Source of the DNA: PALSA-1444 sp964291045
GTDB taxonomy: Bacteria; Chlamydiota; Chlamydiia; Chlamydiales; Rhabdochlamydiaceae
Assembly: GCF_964291045.1 (NCBI RefSeq)
Contig: NZ_OZ197277.1
Coordinates: forward strand, 1,674,001-1,738,000
DNA length: 64,000 nucleotides
Direction: 5' to 3'
Shown one piece after another: positions 34,747 to 43,645 of the stretch. Below the pieces are notes generated by a model that was given only the letters and a program-made list of their open reading frames with translations, did no database searches and was not told where the DNA came from. The translations under genes and the position numbers were made by a program. Position 1 is the stretch's first letter, and each line of letters starts with the position of its first letter.

Positions 34747-35595
34747 TTAAGCCGTTTTTGTAGCTATTTTAAGGGGAAAGCTCTTGAACTGCGGCACACC
34801 TTTTTGATCTTTCCATTTCAGGATAAGCGCTTCATCTTTTAGAGCTGAAGATAAGATCCATTCCCCTTGTAATAAGAGGCATCCTCTATCTAAAGAAGAG
34901 TCTTTTTCTTGCAAAGAGGCATCTACATTTTCTAAAGAAGATCTAGATGCATAAACGATTTGATCTAAAGAAATAGGGCAGGGAACTTCAAAACGAAAAG
35001 ACCCTTTTTCCCCGAGCATTGTCTTAGAAAAATAGTCATCATACTGTTTAAGGGTTACAATATGAGAGAAACTGGGGTGGGTGTAAACCTCCTTTTCCTC
35101 TTGGCCTGGATGCCTCTCACCTGTTGTCATGGATAAAAGAGAAAATCTCAATTTGATTTGAGAAGCTTTTTTTTCCCATTGGTTCACCTGATTGATTAAT
35201 TGAAGCCCAAGCCATCTCTCTTTTGGACTGAAATGGATGTTTTCTAAAGCAAGAAGATCAACCCTATCCATCAGTTCATATAAAGAGCATGTCCCTGTAT
35301 ATAAGGGGTGAGAAATTTCTGCTTTTCCTGAATCTGTCACATGAAGAATTGATCCTTGGAAAATCTCTAACAATTTAGCGTAGGTTTTTTGATCTTGATA
35401 GGGGGCTTTGATGGCATTTTTGAGGAGTTTTGCACTGTACTCAGCCTGCCTATTTATCCAAATGAAGCGAGCAATTGCAACCGCATTAACAAGGCACACT
35501 CCAAGGAAAGTAAATCCTATGACTTTTTTTATCAGAGAAAATGGGTGAGCATACGCTCTTACATTGATGATTTTTCCAAGTCCATGAGATAGCAT
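34747..35595 (-). CDS. Hypothetical single-pass membrane protein
   Basis: 282 residues. One transmembrane helix near 28-48 (FTFLGVCLVNAVAIARFIW) separates a short cytoplasmic N-terminus from a large outer domain with a predicted helical start and a beta-rich end. AAGGA stands seven bases before the ATG. I do not recognise the family. The neighbouring recD gene suggests the CT651-CT652 pair of C. trachomatis, where CT651 is also hypothetical; this is from memory of gene order. Confidence 0.7.
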   Translation of the reverse strand: MLSHGLGKIINVRAYAHPFSLIKKVIGFTFLGVCLVNAVAIARFIWINRQAEYSAKLLKNAIKAPYQDQKTYAKLLEIFQGSILHVTDSGKAEISHPLYTGTCSLYELMDRVDLLALENIHFSPKERWLGLQLINQVNQWEKKASQIKLRFSLLSMTTGERHPGQEEKEVYTHPSFSHIVTLKQYDDYFSKTMLGEKGSFRFEVPCPISLDQIVYASRSSLENVDASLQEKDSSLDRGCLLLQGEWILSSALKDEALILKWKDQKGVPQFKSFPLKIATKTA

Positions 35596-35980
35596 ATAAT
35601 CCTTTTAGTTAAATCCGTTTGTATTTTCGTAGCCATTCAATCGATGATAGAAATTAACGCAACTATTTTATACAAACTTAAAGCTTTTAATAAATGATAA
35701 TAGTGCTTTTTGAATTTTTTAAGTGTAAAAACGGTGTATAATCCCATTTTCTAAATGTAAAATTTTAAAATATCAAAAATATCTAGAGTGTTTTTATAGA
35801 GGCAATAAAAATACGGTAGCGCTCTTTGTAAAGCTCAGGAAAGCAATTCAAGGGCCCTAGCTCATGTTAAGGATAAAAGAGCTCTTAGATCTCTTTAAAG
35901 AGGTCATGAAGGAAAGGATGTTTTAAGGAAAAAAGGGGTTATATACCCCTCGATTTTCCTCTTGATGGGGGGAGCACAAA
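35596..35980. other. Intergenic region upstream of 35595 and downstream of the thrS operon
   Basis: 385 AT-rich bases. They hold the terminator of the thrS-parA operon and, presumably, the promoter of the 35595 gene (a minus-strand TATAAA near 35667-35672). A plus-strand TATAAT (35737-35742) lacks a -35 at proper distance and any gene downstream. Confidence 0.4.
35927..35950 (-). terminator. Terminator of the thrS-parA-pGP6-D-like operon
   Basis: On the minus strand AGGGGT (35945-35950), a 5-base loop and ACCCCT (35934-35939) are followed by a run of five T. Confidence 0.75.
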
Positions 35981-36730
35981 TTACAAAGTTTTCTTTTTTT
36001 GCATAAGTAGTGCTTGAATGGATTCAAGCTTCTGATCAATGAGCTGTTTTTCTTCTGCATTCGGATTAAAGTGTGATCTTTTAATCAGTTGATGCAGTTT
36101 TTGTAAAAGCGTTAACCCTTGCATCACAAGGTTTTCTCTTCTTTGATCACTCTCTTCTAAGGGGAAAAGAAGCCGAATTTGCTCTAAAAGCTCGTGTTTT
36201 GTCTCTCCTTTATAACTAGTAATAAATGCTTGCTTTTGATTCCAAGAAACGTCACGGCTAGCTAGGGTATAAACCGCCTGGCGAGGGATCTCTTCTAACT
36301 TATCTTGCAAAGAGGGAGTGAGTTTAAGATAAAATTCGTAATATTGTAAAAAATTATAGGGAGTTTGCCGGTTCCCATAAGTGGATAGAAGCCATCTGGA
36401 AAATGCTCCATCTCTATAGTTTTTTAAGATGGTTTGCGCCTTTTGAATTCTCTCACCATGCAAAATGATCGCTTGGCTTGAAATCGCTTTAATCTCAGAT
36501 GTTAGGCTCGATAAGTTTTGAAAATCTTCTTCAAAGGGCTGCTTTTCCTCGGTTTGATACTCTTGTAGAAGAGTTTTTAAAACCTCTTCATCTTTATGAG
36601 AAAGCGGCTGAATTTTAAACACCCCTGAAAAACTCGAAAGATCACCTCTTGAAGAAAGTGTTGCTAACTCTCCCATCTTAGAGGATTTTTGTTTGAGTCT
36701 TGCTGAGAGTAAATCGTTGACTTTAGACAT
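35981..36730 (-). CDS. pGP6-D-like protein (chlamydial plasmid protein family, CT583-like)
   Basis: 249 residues, helical and soluble. The central part (RWLLSTYGNRQTPYNFLQYYEFYLKL, LEEIPRQAVYTLASRD, QKQAFITSYKGET) is the signature of the chlamydial plasmid protein pGP6-D and its chromosomal paralogue. It follows parA by three bases, exactly as on the plasmid (pgp5-pgp6) and at CT582-CT583. Its role is unproven; the link with ParA suggests DNA segregation or transcription control. Confidence 0.9.
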   Translation of the reverse strand: MSKVNDLLSARLKQKSSKMGELATLSSRGDLSSFSGVFKIQPLSHKDEEVLKTLLQEYQTEEKQPFEEDFQNLSSLTSEIKAISSQAIILHGERIQKAQTILKNYRDGAFSRWLLSTYGNRQTPYNFLQYYEFYLKLTPSLQDKLEEIPRQAVYTLASRDVSWNQKQAFITSYKGETKHELLEQIRLLFPLEESDQRRENLVMQGLTLLQKLHQLIKRSHFNPNAEEKQLIDQKLESIQALLMQKKKTL

Positions 36731-36733
36731 GCT

Positions 36734-37489
36734 TTATAACCTTTGCAGAAGTTCAGAAGATAGCTTAATAAAATCTTGCGCAGCTCGTGATTTAGGAGCT
36801 GTGTCAAAAATGGATTTTCCATAGATGCTCGATTCTGAAACAGCGACATCTCGCCGAATTTTTGTCTTAAGCATCTTTCCTGGAAAAGTCTCTTCAATCA
36901 CTTCTAAGAAAGCGTCGTTACTTTTGCCTCTAGGGTTCCAAAACGAGAGAATCACGCCCAATACTTCTAATGAATGCCTTGTCCCTAAACTTTCAAGAAA
37001 CTGCGAGAGCCTTTGCAGCCCTTTCACGCTATAAAACTCAGGAGTTGCCGCAATGAGGGCAAATTGCGAGGCAATTAAAGCCGATTCTGTTAACCAGCAA
37101 AGAGAGGGGGGAGTATCGATAATAATCGTATCAAACTGCTTGAGAGGTTTTAAGAGGTCTCTTAGTTTTTCATGAGAATACCTGTCAGCTGCTAAGGCCT
37201 GCGTCACTTCGACTCTTTCAAGCCAGGTGTCTGCTGCAATTAAGGAAAGCTTTGGATAGTTTGTTGAGAGTATCACCTCTTCAATCCTTTTTTTACCCTG
37301 TAAAACAGGAGCTAAACTCTCTTGAGCATCAGGGTCATATCCAAGTCCTGCAGTGAGATTTGCTTGCGCATCAAAATCAATGAGAAGAACATTTTGATCA
37401 TGAAATAGAGCAAGCGCAGCTCCCAGGTTAAGAGAGGAGGACGTTTTTGCCGTTCCTCCTTTAAAGCTACTTACAGTGATAATCGGCAT
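36734..37489 (-). CDS. parA: ParA/MinD-like ATPase (chlamydial CT582-like)
   Basis: 251 residues. Deviant Walker A near the N-terminus is KGGTAKTSSSLNLG, with the signature Lys; usual ParA has KGGVGKTT, so two positions differ. Walker B-like DTIIIDTPPSLCWLTESAL and the helix with FYSVKGLQRL are typical of the ParA/Soj class (homologous to plasmid pGP5-D). It moves DNA or protein cargo by ATP-dependent binding to the nucleoid. It starts one base after the thrS stop. Confidence 0.92.
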   Translation of the reverse strand: MPIITVSSFKGGTAKTSSSLNLGAALALFHDQNVLLIDFDAQANLTAGLGYDPDAQESLAPVLQGKKRIEEVILSTNYPKLSLIAADTWLERVEVTQALAADRYSHEKLRDLLKPLKQFDTIIIDTPPSLCWLTESALIASQFALIAATPEFYSVKGLQRLSQFLESLGTRHSLEVLGVILSFWNPRGKSNDAFLEVIEETFPGKMLKTKIRRDVAVSESSIYGKSIFDTAPKSRAAQDFIKLSSELLQRL

Positions 37490-37490
37490 A

Positions 37491-39401
37491 TTAAACCGTA
37501 AAGCTAGAGGTGAGAGATTTACTTAACTTTTCTTCATGAATCTGTTTTAAAAAGAGATCAAGAGACATTTCCCCGTGCAAAACATTATCTCTTGTTCGAA
37601 GAGAAAGCGTTTTATTTTCCATCTCTTTATCTCCAATCGTGATCATATAGTTGATTTGAAGAAGCTGAGCATTTCTCACCTTTTTATTCATTGATTCACT
37701 GCTATCATCAATATCGCAGATAAATCCAGACTCGGTGATTTTTTTCTGCATACTTAGAGCTGCATCTAGATGCCTGTCAGCAACTGTCATAATCCGGATA
37801 GGTAGCGGGCTAATCCATAGAGGGAATTTGCCGACAAAATGTTCAATGAGAATTCCAAAGAACCTCTCTACAGAGCCAAAAATGGCTCTATGAAGCATGA
37901 CAGGCCGTTTTGCCAACCCGTCTTTATCCACATAGGTTAAGTCAAATTTCTCAGGAAGCGCCATATCCAGCTGCACAGTTCCACACTGCCACGATCTTCC
38001 TAGAGCATCTTTAATGTGAATATCGATTTTAGGGCCGTAAAAGGCTCCATCTCCCTCATTGATACGAAACGGTTGACCCCAATCTTCAAGCGCCTCTTTT
38101 AAGCCGCAAGTAGCTGTTTCCCAGTCTTCATCTGTTCCAATGCTATCTTTTGGCCTTGTGGAAAGCTCAAGTCTATAATCTAGGCCAAAAGTGGAATAGA
38201 TCGTTTCAATCAGCTGCAATATCCCTGAAATTTCGGATTTGATATCAGAGGGTTTCATGAAAAGGTGGGCATCATCTTGATGAAATCCTCTCACACGGAA
38301 AAGCCCTGAGAGAGCGCCGGAGAATTCATGCCGGTGCACATGCCCAAATTCTGCAATTCTCATTGGAAGATCTCTATAACTTCTTGTGTGAGAGCCAAAG
38401 TAGAGCATGCATCCAGGGCAGTTCATCGGCTTAAGAGCAAACGCTTTCTCTTCAATTTCAAAGGCGTACATATTTTGACGGTAGTGAGCCCAGTGACCAG
38501 ATCTTTCCCATAGCTCTTGATTCATGAGCTGCGGTGTCTTAATTTCATCATACCCAGACCCTAACATCAAATCTCTTAAGAAATCGACAAGGCGGTTCCA
38601 AATAATCATCCCCTTTGGATAGATAAACGGAATGCCTGGAGCCTCTTCTTTAAGAGAAAAAAGACCAAGTTTCGGTCCTAAAACTTTATGATCCCGCTTT
38701 TTTGCCTCTTCAAGAAGATAGAGATACTCTTTTAAGAGCTGCCGGTGAGGAAAAGAGATCCCATAAATCCGAGTTAACATGGGCTTTGTGGCGTCCCCTC
38801 TCCAGTAAGCGCCTGATGTTTTTAAGATTTTAAATGCTTTAATTTTCCCAATCCGGGCAATATGCGGACCTCTACAGAGATCAAAAAATTCCCCTTGCTC
38901 ATACGCTGTAATCGGCCCTTCTTCAAATCCGTCAATGAGCTCGAGTTTAAAAGGGTTGTGTTGAAATCTTGCCTTAGCTTCTTCTTTATCTTGAAAAAGG
39001 TACCGCTTAGGAATGTGATTTTCATTTAAAATGTTGTTCACTTCTTTTTCAATTGTCTCAAAGTCTGCATCGGTAATAGAAAGATTGGCAAAATCGTAAT
39101 AGAACCCATTTTCAATGGCTGGACCAATGGTTGGCTTGGCCTCTGGCCAGAGTCTTAAAACAGCTTGCGCTAGCACATGAGCAGAAGTGTGCCAGAAAAT
39201 TTCTTTTCCAAGTAAAGAGTCAAAAGCAATGAGCTCTAAATCATCACCTAATTGAACAGCTGTATCAATATCCAAGAGCGTCCCATTGATTTTAACAGCA
39301 AGGGCTTGATCAGGACTATTTAGATGAAGTCTTTCGACAATATCTTTTACAGACTGATCTTGTTCTAAATTGATAGACTTTCCATTCAAAGTGATTGACA
39401 T
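37491..39401 (-). CDS. thrS: Threonyl-tRNA synthetase
   Basis: 636 residues. TGS domain (about 1-62), the editing domain with HTSAHVLAQAV, the class II core with zinc ligands in MNCPGCMLYF and the HRHE segment, motif 2 FRVRGFHQDDAH, and motif 3 MLHRAIFGSVERF; the anticodon-binding domain closes the protein. It charges tRNA-Thr in the cytoplasm and edits mischarged Ser. First gene of thrS-parA-pGP6-D-like, in the order of CT581-CT583. Confidence 0.97.
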   Translation of the reverse strand: MSITLNGKSINLEQDQSVKDIVERLHLNSPDQALAVKINGTLLDIDTAVQLGDDLELIAFDSLLGKEIFWHTSAHVLAQAVLRLWPEAKPTIGPAIENGFYYDFANLSITDADFETIEKEVNNILNENHIPKRYLFQDKEEAKARFQHNPFKLELIDGFEEGPITAYEQGEFFDLCRGPHIARIGKIKAFKILKTSGAYWRGDATKPMLTRIYGISFPHRQLLKEYLYLLEEAKKRDHKVLGPKLGLFSLKEEAPGIPFIYPKGMIIWNRLVDFLRDLMLGSGYDEIKTPQLMNQELWERSGHWAHYRQNMYAFEIEEKAFALKPMNCPGCMLYFGSHTRSYRDLPMRIAEFGHVHRHEFSGALSGLFRVRGFHQDDAHLFMKPSDIKSEISGILQLIETIYSTFGLDYRLELSTRPKDSIGTDEDWETATCGLKEALEDWGQPFRINEGDGAFYGPKIDIHIKDALGRSWQCGTVQLDMALPEKFDLTYVDKDGLAKRPVMLHRAIFGSVERFFGILIEHFVGKFPLWISPLPIRIMTVADRHLDAALSMQKKITESGFICDIDDSSESMNKKVRNAQLLQINYMITIGDKEMENKTLSLRTRDNVLHGEMSLDLFLKQIHEEKLSKSLTSSFTV

Positions 39402-40079
39402 ACATTTCCTAAGACATAAGGTTTTTTCTAGTTTAAGGGAAAAAATGAAAAAACCAAAGCACGATTCTTGATCAGTTTTATAATTAACTCCCCCATAGAG
39501 CCTAGCTTAAAGGAGATGAGGAAGACAAGTGATGATTAAAAACTCCTTAGAGTTTTAATTAAAAAAACTCTCTACCCTTGTAGCGTCCTATTTAAAGAGC
39601 TATTTAATCAACGGCATTTTCAGCTGGTAGGATTTTCAAATAACTAAGATGTCAGATATCTTCCACTTCTTCTTAAGTGATTATTTTCCCTTTGCTGAGG
39701 TGCATCCATAAATTCTTCCTTCCTATCATCTGAGCTAGAGTTTTCCCTAGAGTATCCGCTCTCTTGCACAAATAACCTCTTGAAAATCCCTATACAGGAC
39801 GGATTTTTACAAAGTATGTCAATAAGAGAGTCTTTACCACCTTAGCTTTTGACTCACTTTGACCTAATTTCAAAAGAAAGAATTGATAGCATTGTATATC
39901 TGGCTATATTAGGAACCTCCATTCAATTGACCGAACTAAAAAGGTAACTATTTTATGGCCTATTTCCATCGATTAATGAGAAGAAAAGATGAATGTTTTT
40001 CTCAAATGCTACCTCAAAATATTCAATAATGCCAATTACAAATTAAACAATAAATTTTTTTAACCTAATGAATAAGCTC
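39402..40079. other. Gene-free stretch between thrS and the LRR gene
   Basis: 678 bases with stops in all frames. I see a short 24-codon frame near 39954, a weak AAAACTC/GAGTTTT stem near 39545, and nothing else. The AT-rich character and lack of signals suggest decayed coding DNA, in line with the transposase remains on the other side of the LRR gene. Confidence 0.4.
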
Positions 40080-42242
40080 TCACTTAAGAAGTGGGTTTTG
40101 TAACTGGACAGCTCTAATATACTCAGTAGCTTCTTGTAATCTAGCTATAACGCTAGGAGGGGCCCCCAATCCTGTGATATCTATGTTACGTACATCCCCA
40201 TTATCACAAAGGCCTAGATCCCCTATCCAATCGGGCAAGGATGTGAGATTATGGCATCCTACCAATATTAAATGACAACCAAGTTCTAATCTGTTGGGTA
40301 ATACAGTAAGGGCTGTACAATAAGAGAAGTCAAGAGAGCCACCTACTTGAAGGCCCTCTGGCAAAGTTGTAAGAGCTGTACAACCAGACAGATCAAGAGA
40401 GCCCTTTACTTGAAGACCCACTGGCAAAGTTGTAAGAGCTGTACAACCAGACAGATTAAGAGAACCCTTTACTTGAAGGCCCTCTGGCAAAGTTGTAAGA
40501 GCTGTACAACCAGACAGATCAAGAGAGCCCTTTACTTGAAGACCCACTGGCAAAGTTGTAAGAGCTGTACAACCAGACAGATTAAGAGAACCCTTTACTT
40601 GAAGGCCCTCTGGCAAAGTTGTAAGAGCTGTACAACCAGACAGATTAAGAGAACCCTTTACTTGAAGACCCACGGGCAAAGCTGTAAGAGCTGTACAATA
40701 AGAGAGATCAAGAGAGCCCTTTACTTGAAGACCCTTCGGCAAAGCTGTAAGAGCTATACAACCAGACAGATTAAGAGAGTCCTTTATTTTAAGACCCTTC
40801 GGCAAAGCTGTAAGAGCTGTACAACCAGACAGATTAAGAGAGCCCTTTATTTTAAGACCCTTCGGCAAAGCTGTAAGAGCTGTACAACCAGACAGATTAA
40901 GAGAGCCCTTTATTTTAAGGCCCCTCGGTAAAGCTGTAAGAGCTGTACAACCAGACAGATTAAGAGAGTCCTTTATTTTAAGACCCTTCGGCAAAGCTGT
41001 AAGAGCTGTACAACCAGACAGATTAAGAGAGCCCTTTATTTTAAGGCCCCTCGGTAAAGTTGTAAGAGCCGTGCAATCAGAGAGTAAAATATCGCTCTGA
41101 ACTTGAAGCTTCTTTGGCAAACTTATAAGAGCCTCACAACTATCGAGGGAAAGATTGCCATTTACGTTAAGGCCCTTTGGTAAAGTGGTAAGAGCTGTAC
41201 AGCCAGAAATGTTAAGGGAATTCTTTATTTTAAGACCCTTCGATACAGTTGTAAGAGCTGTACAACCAGACAGATTAAGAGAGCCTTTTACTTGAAGATC
41301 CTTCGGCACAGTTATAAGAGCTGTACAGCCAGACAGGTTAAGAGAGCTCTTTATTTTAAGGTTCTCTGGTAAAGTGGTAAGAGCCGTACAACCATTGAGG
41401 TCAAGGGACCCATTCACTTGAAGACCTTCTGGCAAAGTGGTAAGAGCTGTACAATGAGATAAGTTAAGATTATTTACTTGGAGACCTTCTGGCAAAGTGG
41501 TAAGAGCCGTGCAACGAGAGAGAAAGAGAAAATCTTTTACTTTAAGGTCCTTAGGTACAGTTGTAAGAGCTGTACAATCAGAGAGTAAAATATCGCCCTG
41601 GACTTGAAGCCCCTCAGGTAAAGTGATAAGAGCTTCACAACCATAGAGGGAAAGATTGCCATTTACTTTAAGCCCCTCAGGTAAAGTGATAAGAGCTTCA
41701 CAACCATAGAGGGAAAGATTGCCATTTACTTTAAGCCCCTCAGGTAAAGTGATAAGAGCCATACAATGAGAGAGATCAAAAGAGCCCTTTACGTGAAGAC
41801 CCTCAGGCAAAATTGTAAAATCCTTGCAATTAGACACTTGAAGGTCTCCTTCAACTTCAAATAGATTGGGCAAAGAAGAAAGTTCAGAAAGACTAGAAAA
41901 ACTCACATTCCCTTTAACTTTGAGCTTTTGAGGTAAAAAACAAAATGTCTCTTCATCAGAATCCTCCTTACATCTATCAAGAACGTTTGGAAAGTTTAAT
42001 CCATCATACATGAGTGAGCCGTCAATCTCGATCTCTTTGGATTTTAAAAGGTTAAAAGAGTGGATGTTAGAGGGGCAAATATTAACATCACCTTTAATCA
42101 GAATTTGATTTGAAAACCCTTCTAAAGTTGTCAGCTGATCTAGATCTTCTGCTAAAATAATCCTTACCTGCTCTATGTGCCCTAGATTAGAAATTGGAAT
42201 GAGAGCACAAATAGAGGGTAAATGAGCATTTGAAATACGCAT
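40080..42242 (-). CDS. Leucine-rich tandem-repeat protein (21-residue units)
   Basis: 720 residues. After a diverged N-terminal part (1-138) there are about 25 repeats of 21 residues with consensus C-x-A-L-x-x-L-P-x-x-L-x-V-x-G-x-L-x-L-S-x, ending near 660, and a C-terminal cap (LPDWIGDL... to the end). This is a leucine-rich repeat solenoid of bacterial type; no signal peptide, membrane helix or ubiquitin-ligase domain is seen. Such proteins bind other proteins, and in host-associated chlamydiae they are candidate effectors. The units near the C-terminus are almost identical, those near the N-terminus diverged. It neighbours a transposase remnant. Confidence 0.85.
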   Translation of the reverse strand: MRISNAHLPSICALIPISNLGHIEQVRIILAEDLDQLTTLEGFSNQILIKGDVNICPSNIHSFNLLKSKEIEIDGSLMYDGLNFPNVLDRCKEDSDEETFCFLPQKLKVKGNVSFSSLSELSSLPNLFEVEGDLQVSNCKDFTILPEGLHVKGSFDLSHCMALITLPEGLKVNGNLSLYGCEALITLPEGLKVNGNLSLYGCEALITLPEGLQVQGDILLSDCTALTTVPKDLKVKDFLFLSRCTALTTLPEGLQVNNLNLSHCTALTTLPEGLQVNGSLDLNGCTALTTLPENLKIKSSLNLSGCTALITVPKDLQVKGSLNLSGCTALTTVSKGLKIKNSLNISGCTALTTLPKGLNVNGNLSLDSCEALISLPKKLQVQSDILLSDCTALTTLPRGLKIKGSLNLSGCTALTALPKGLKIKDSLNLSGCTALTALPRGLKIKGSLNLSGCTALTALPKGLKIKGSLNLSGCTALTALPKGLKIKDSLNLSGCIALTALPKGLQVKGSLDLSYCTALTALPVGLQVKGSLNLSGCTALTTLPEGLQVKGSLNLSGCTALTTLPVGLQVKGSLDLSGCTALTTLPEGLQVKGSLNLSGCTALTTLPVGLQVKGSLDLSGCTALTTLPEGLQVGGSLDFSYCTALTVLPNRLELGCHLILVGCHNLTSLPDWIGDLGLCDNGDVRNIDITGLGAPPSVIARLQEATEYIRAVQLQNPLLK
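40315..41790 (-). repeat. 63-bp tandem repeats encoding LRR units
   Basis: The repeat unit is 63 bases. 40378-40503 is duplicated without a single mismatch at 40504-40629 (126 bp, two units). Units between 40630 and 41060 differ from each other by only a few bases, whereas those above 41100 are clearly diverged. Approximate outer limits. Confidence 0.92.
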
Positions 42243-42393
42243 AATAATCCTTAATTAAAGAGTTAATCAATAAACTTTAATAATTAGTGATCATATCAAT
42301 AGGATTTTTTTATTCCACTAAGAAAATACAGGGCGCTTTAACTAAAATGTTTTGATAATAGATGACATACTAGTCCCTCAAACAAAGGAACCT

Positions 42394-43539
42394 ATGACAC
42401 AGCGTTAGCCCATTGATACTAAAATTCTAGAAGCTAGCGAGGCATTTGATGCTCATCTATTTGCAGATACAAAGGCTCATTTGCAGATTTCCCAGACTAT
42501 AGGCGTAACCACAAGAGGATTTTATACCCTATTTGGTAGTTATCTCTCATCGTTCTTTGTGGATTTTTTTGTGACTGTAATACGATTGAAGAATTTGCTG
42601 AGTATGCTTACCATCAACAAGGGTGGTTTTCATCTATCCTAGAAGAAAATATCTCGCCACCTTCCCATAGTACTCTATGATAGTTTTTATTCAAAACTCC
42701 TCCGAAAGCTCTGAAGATTTATTTGCAAAAATGATTTAGTAAAATTCTCAGGTTCCTTACAAGATCAACCAATTGCACTTGATGGTAAAAAATTAACAGG
42801 GGCTAGTTTTTTAGGTGATATTACCCATGTCGTGGAATTATTTGTGACTTGGTCTTGCCATAGAGAAAGTTCCAGATAAGACAGTAGAAAAGACCACATT
42901 ACCAATCATTTTAGAGCAAATTGATATAGAAGGAGCAATTATATCAGGAGATGCTCACTTCACTGTGCCAGAATCAGTAGAGAAAATCATGGATGCAAAA
43001 GCGGGTTACTTGCTAGCTGTAAAAAATAATCAGCCGTCTTTTTATGCTGAAATAGAGATTTTTTTTGACAAAGCTCATGCAGTAGAATGAAAAGGAGTGC
43101 CACACCTGTTTTACCAAGAGTTAGATTGACTCCCTCATGGAAGTAAATGGATAAAGTTAGCGTGCCTTACCCAAAATCAGGTTAAAGAGAGAGAAAAATG
43201 GATCAGATGAAGGGGAATGATTCAGACGATTTTATCTCTCTAGCCGCCTTGCATCCGCAAAAGATTTTGGAAAGTGGATCCGGCAACACTAGAGTATTGA
43301 AAATCAATATTCCTTAATAGCGGATGTAATTTTTGAGAAAGAGGATAACTTAATGGATAGGGGAAAATAGTGCAGAAAACCTAGGGTTATTTAGGAGAGT
43401 AGCTATGAATATGGCAGCAATTGCTGATCCAGAAAAAGGCCTTGCTTCAGTAAGAAGAGCAGCTCTTTTTGGAACCGGGTATCTGAAAGGATTTTTAGCA
43501 ACGATTTTGTGCAGCAAAGTGTCGAGTAATTCTAGTTAA
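42394..43539 (+). pseudogene. Degenerate ISAs1-family transposase
   Basis: Starts with ATG after AAAGGAA and is broken by several stops and frameshifts. Fragments in three frames match the ISAs1 (H-repeat) transposase in order: FCDCNTIEEFAEYAYHQQGW, SPPSHSTL, PIALDGKKLTGAS (first catalytic Asp), IEGAIISGDAHFTVPESVEK (second Asp), AGYLLAVKNNQPSFY, then SIENQYSLIADVIF (catalytic Glu region), FRRVAMNMAAIA, SVRRAALFGTGYLKGFL. A deletion removes the part between YQELD and LPHGSKW. No intact copy is in the window, so it cannot move by itself. I could not define terminal inverted repeats. Confidence 0.88.
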
Positions 43540-43608
43540 AGGGTCCGGCTCATATCAGAGCATGAAAAAAAATTAAGCTATTTTTTAATTTTAGACTGTA
43601 CGATTTCT

Positions 43609-43637
43609 TTGCAGATGAAATCCAAATCTTTTAGAAT
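43609..43637 (+). promoter_or_regulatory. Candidate promoter close to the 43646 start codon
   Basis: TTGCAG (43609-43614), a 17-base spacer and TAGAAT (43632-43637). Predicted +1 is 43644, two bases before the ATG. The -35 is weak. The start has no Shine-Dalgarno. Confidence 0.35.
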
Positions 43638-43645
43638 CACCGTTT

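Noticed and set aside
35737..35742. Plus-strand TATAAT suggesting a small RNA in the 35596-35980 gap
   Set aside because: No -35 at workable distance and the only hairpin with a T-run downstream serves the opposite strand.
39954..40028. A 24-codon plus-strand frame
   Set aside because: No ribosome site, no overlap with another gene and no recognisable sequence; likely chance.
40347..40931. A 194-codon plus-strand frame with a repeating Cys/Lys-rich pattern
   Set aside because: It is the mirror image of the 63-bp LRR repeats; the repeat keeps all frames open. No ribosome site or promoter; the minus-strand LRR frame is longer and has a sensible consensus.
40315..41790. CRISPR array appearance of the 63-bp repeats
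   Set aside because: Units are contiguous, code in frame for an LRR protein, have no unique spacers, and no cas gene is near.
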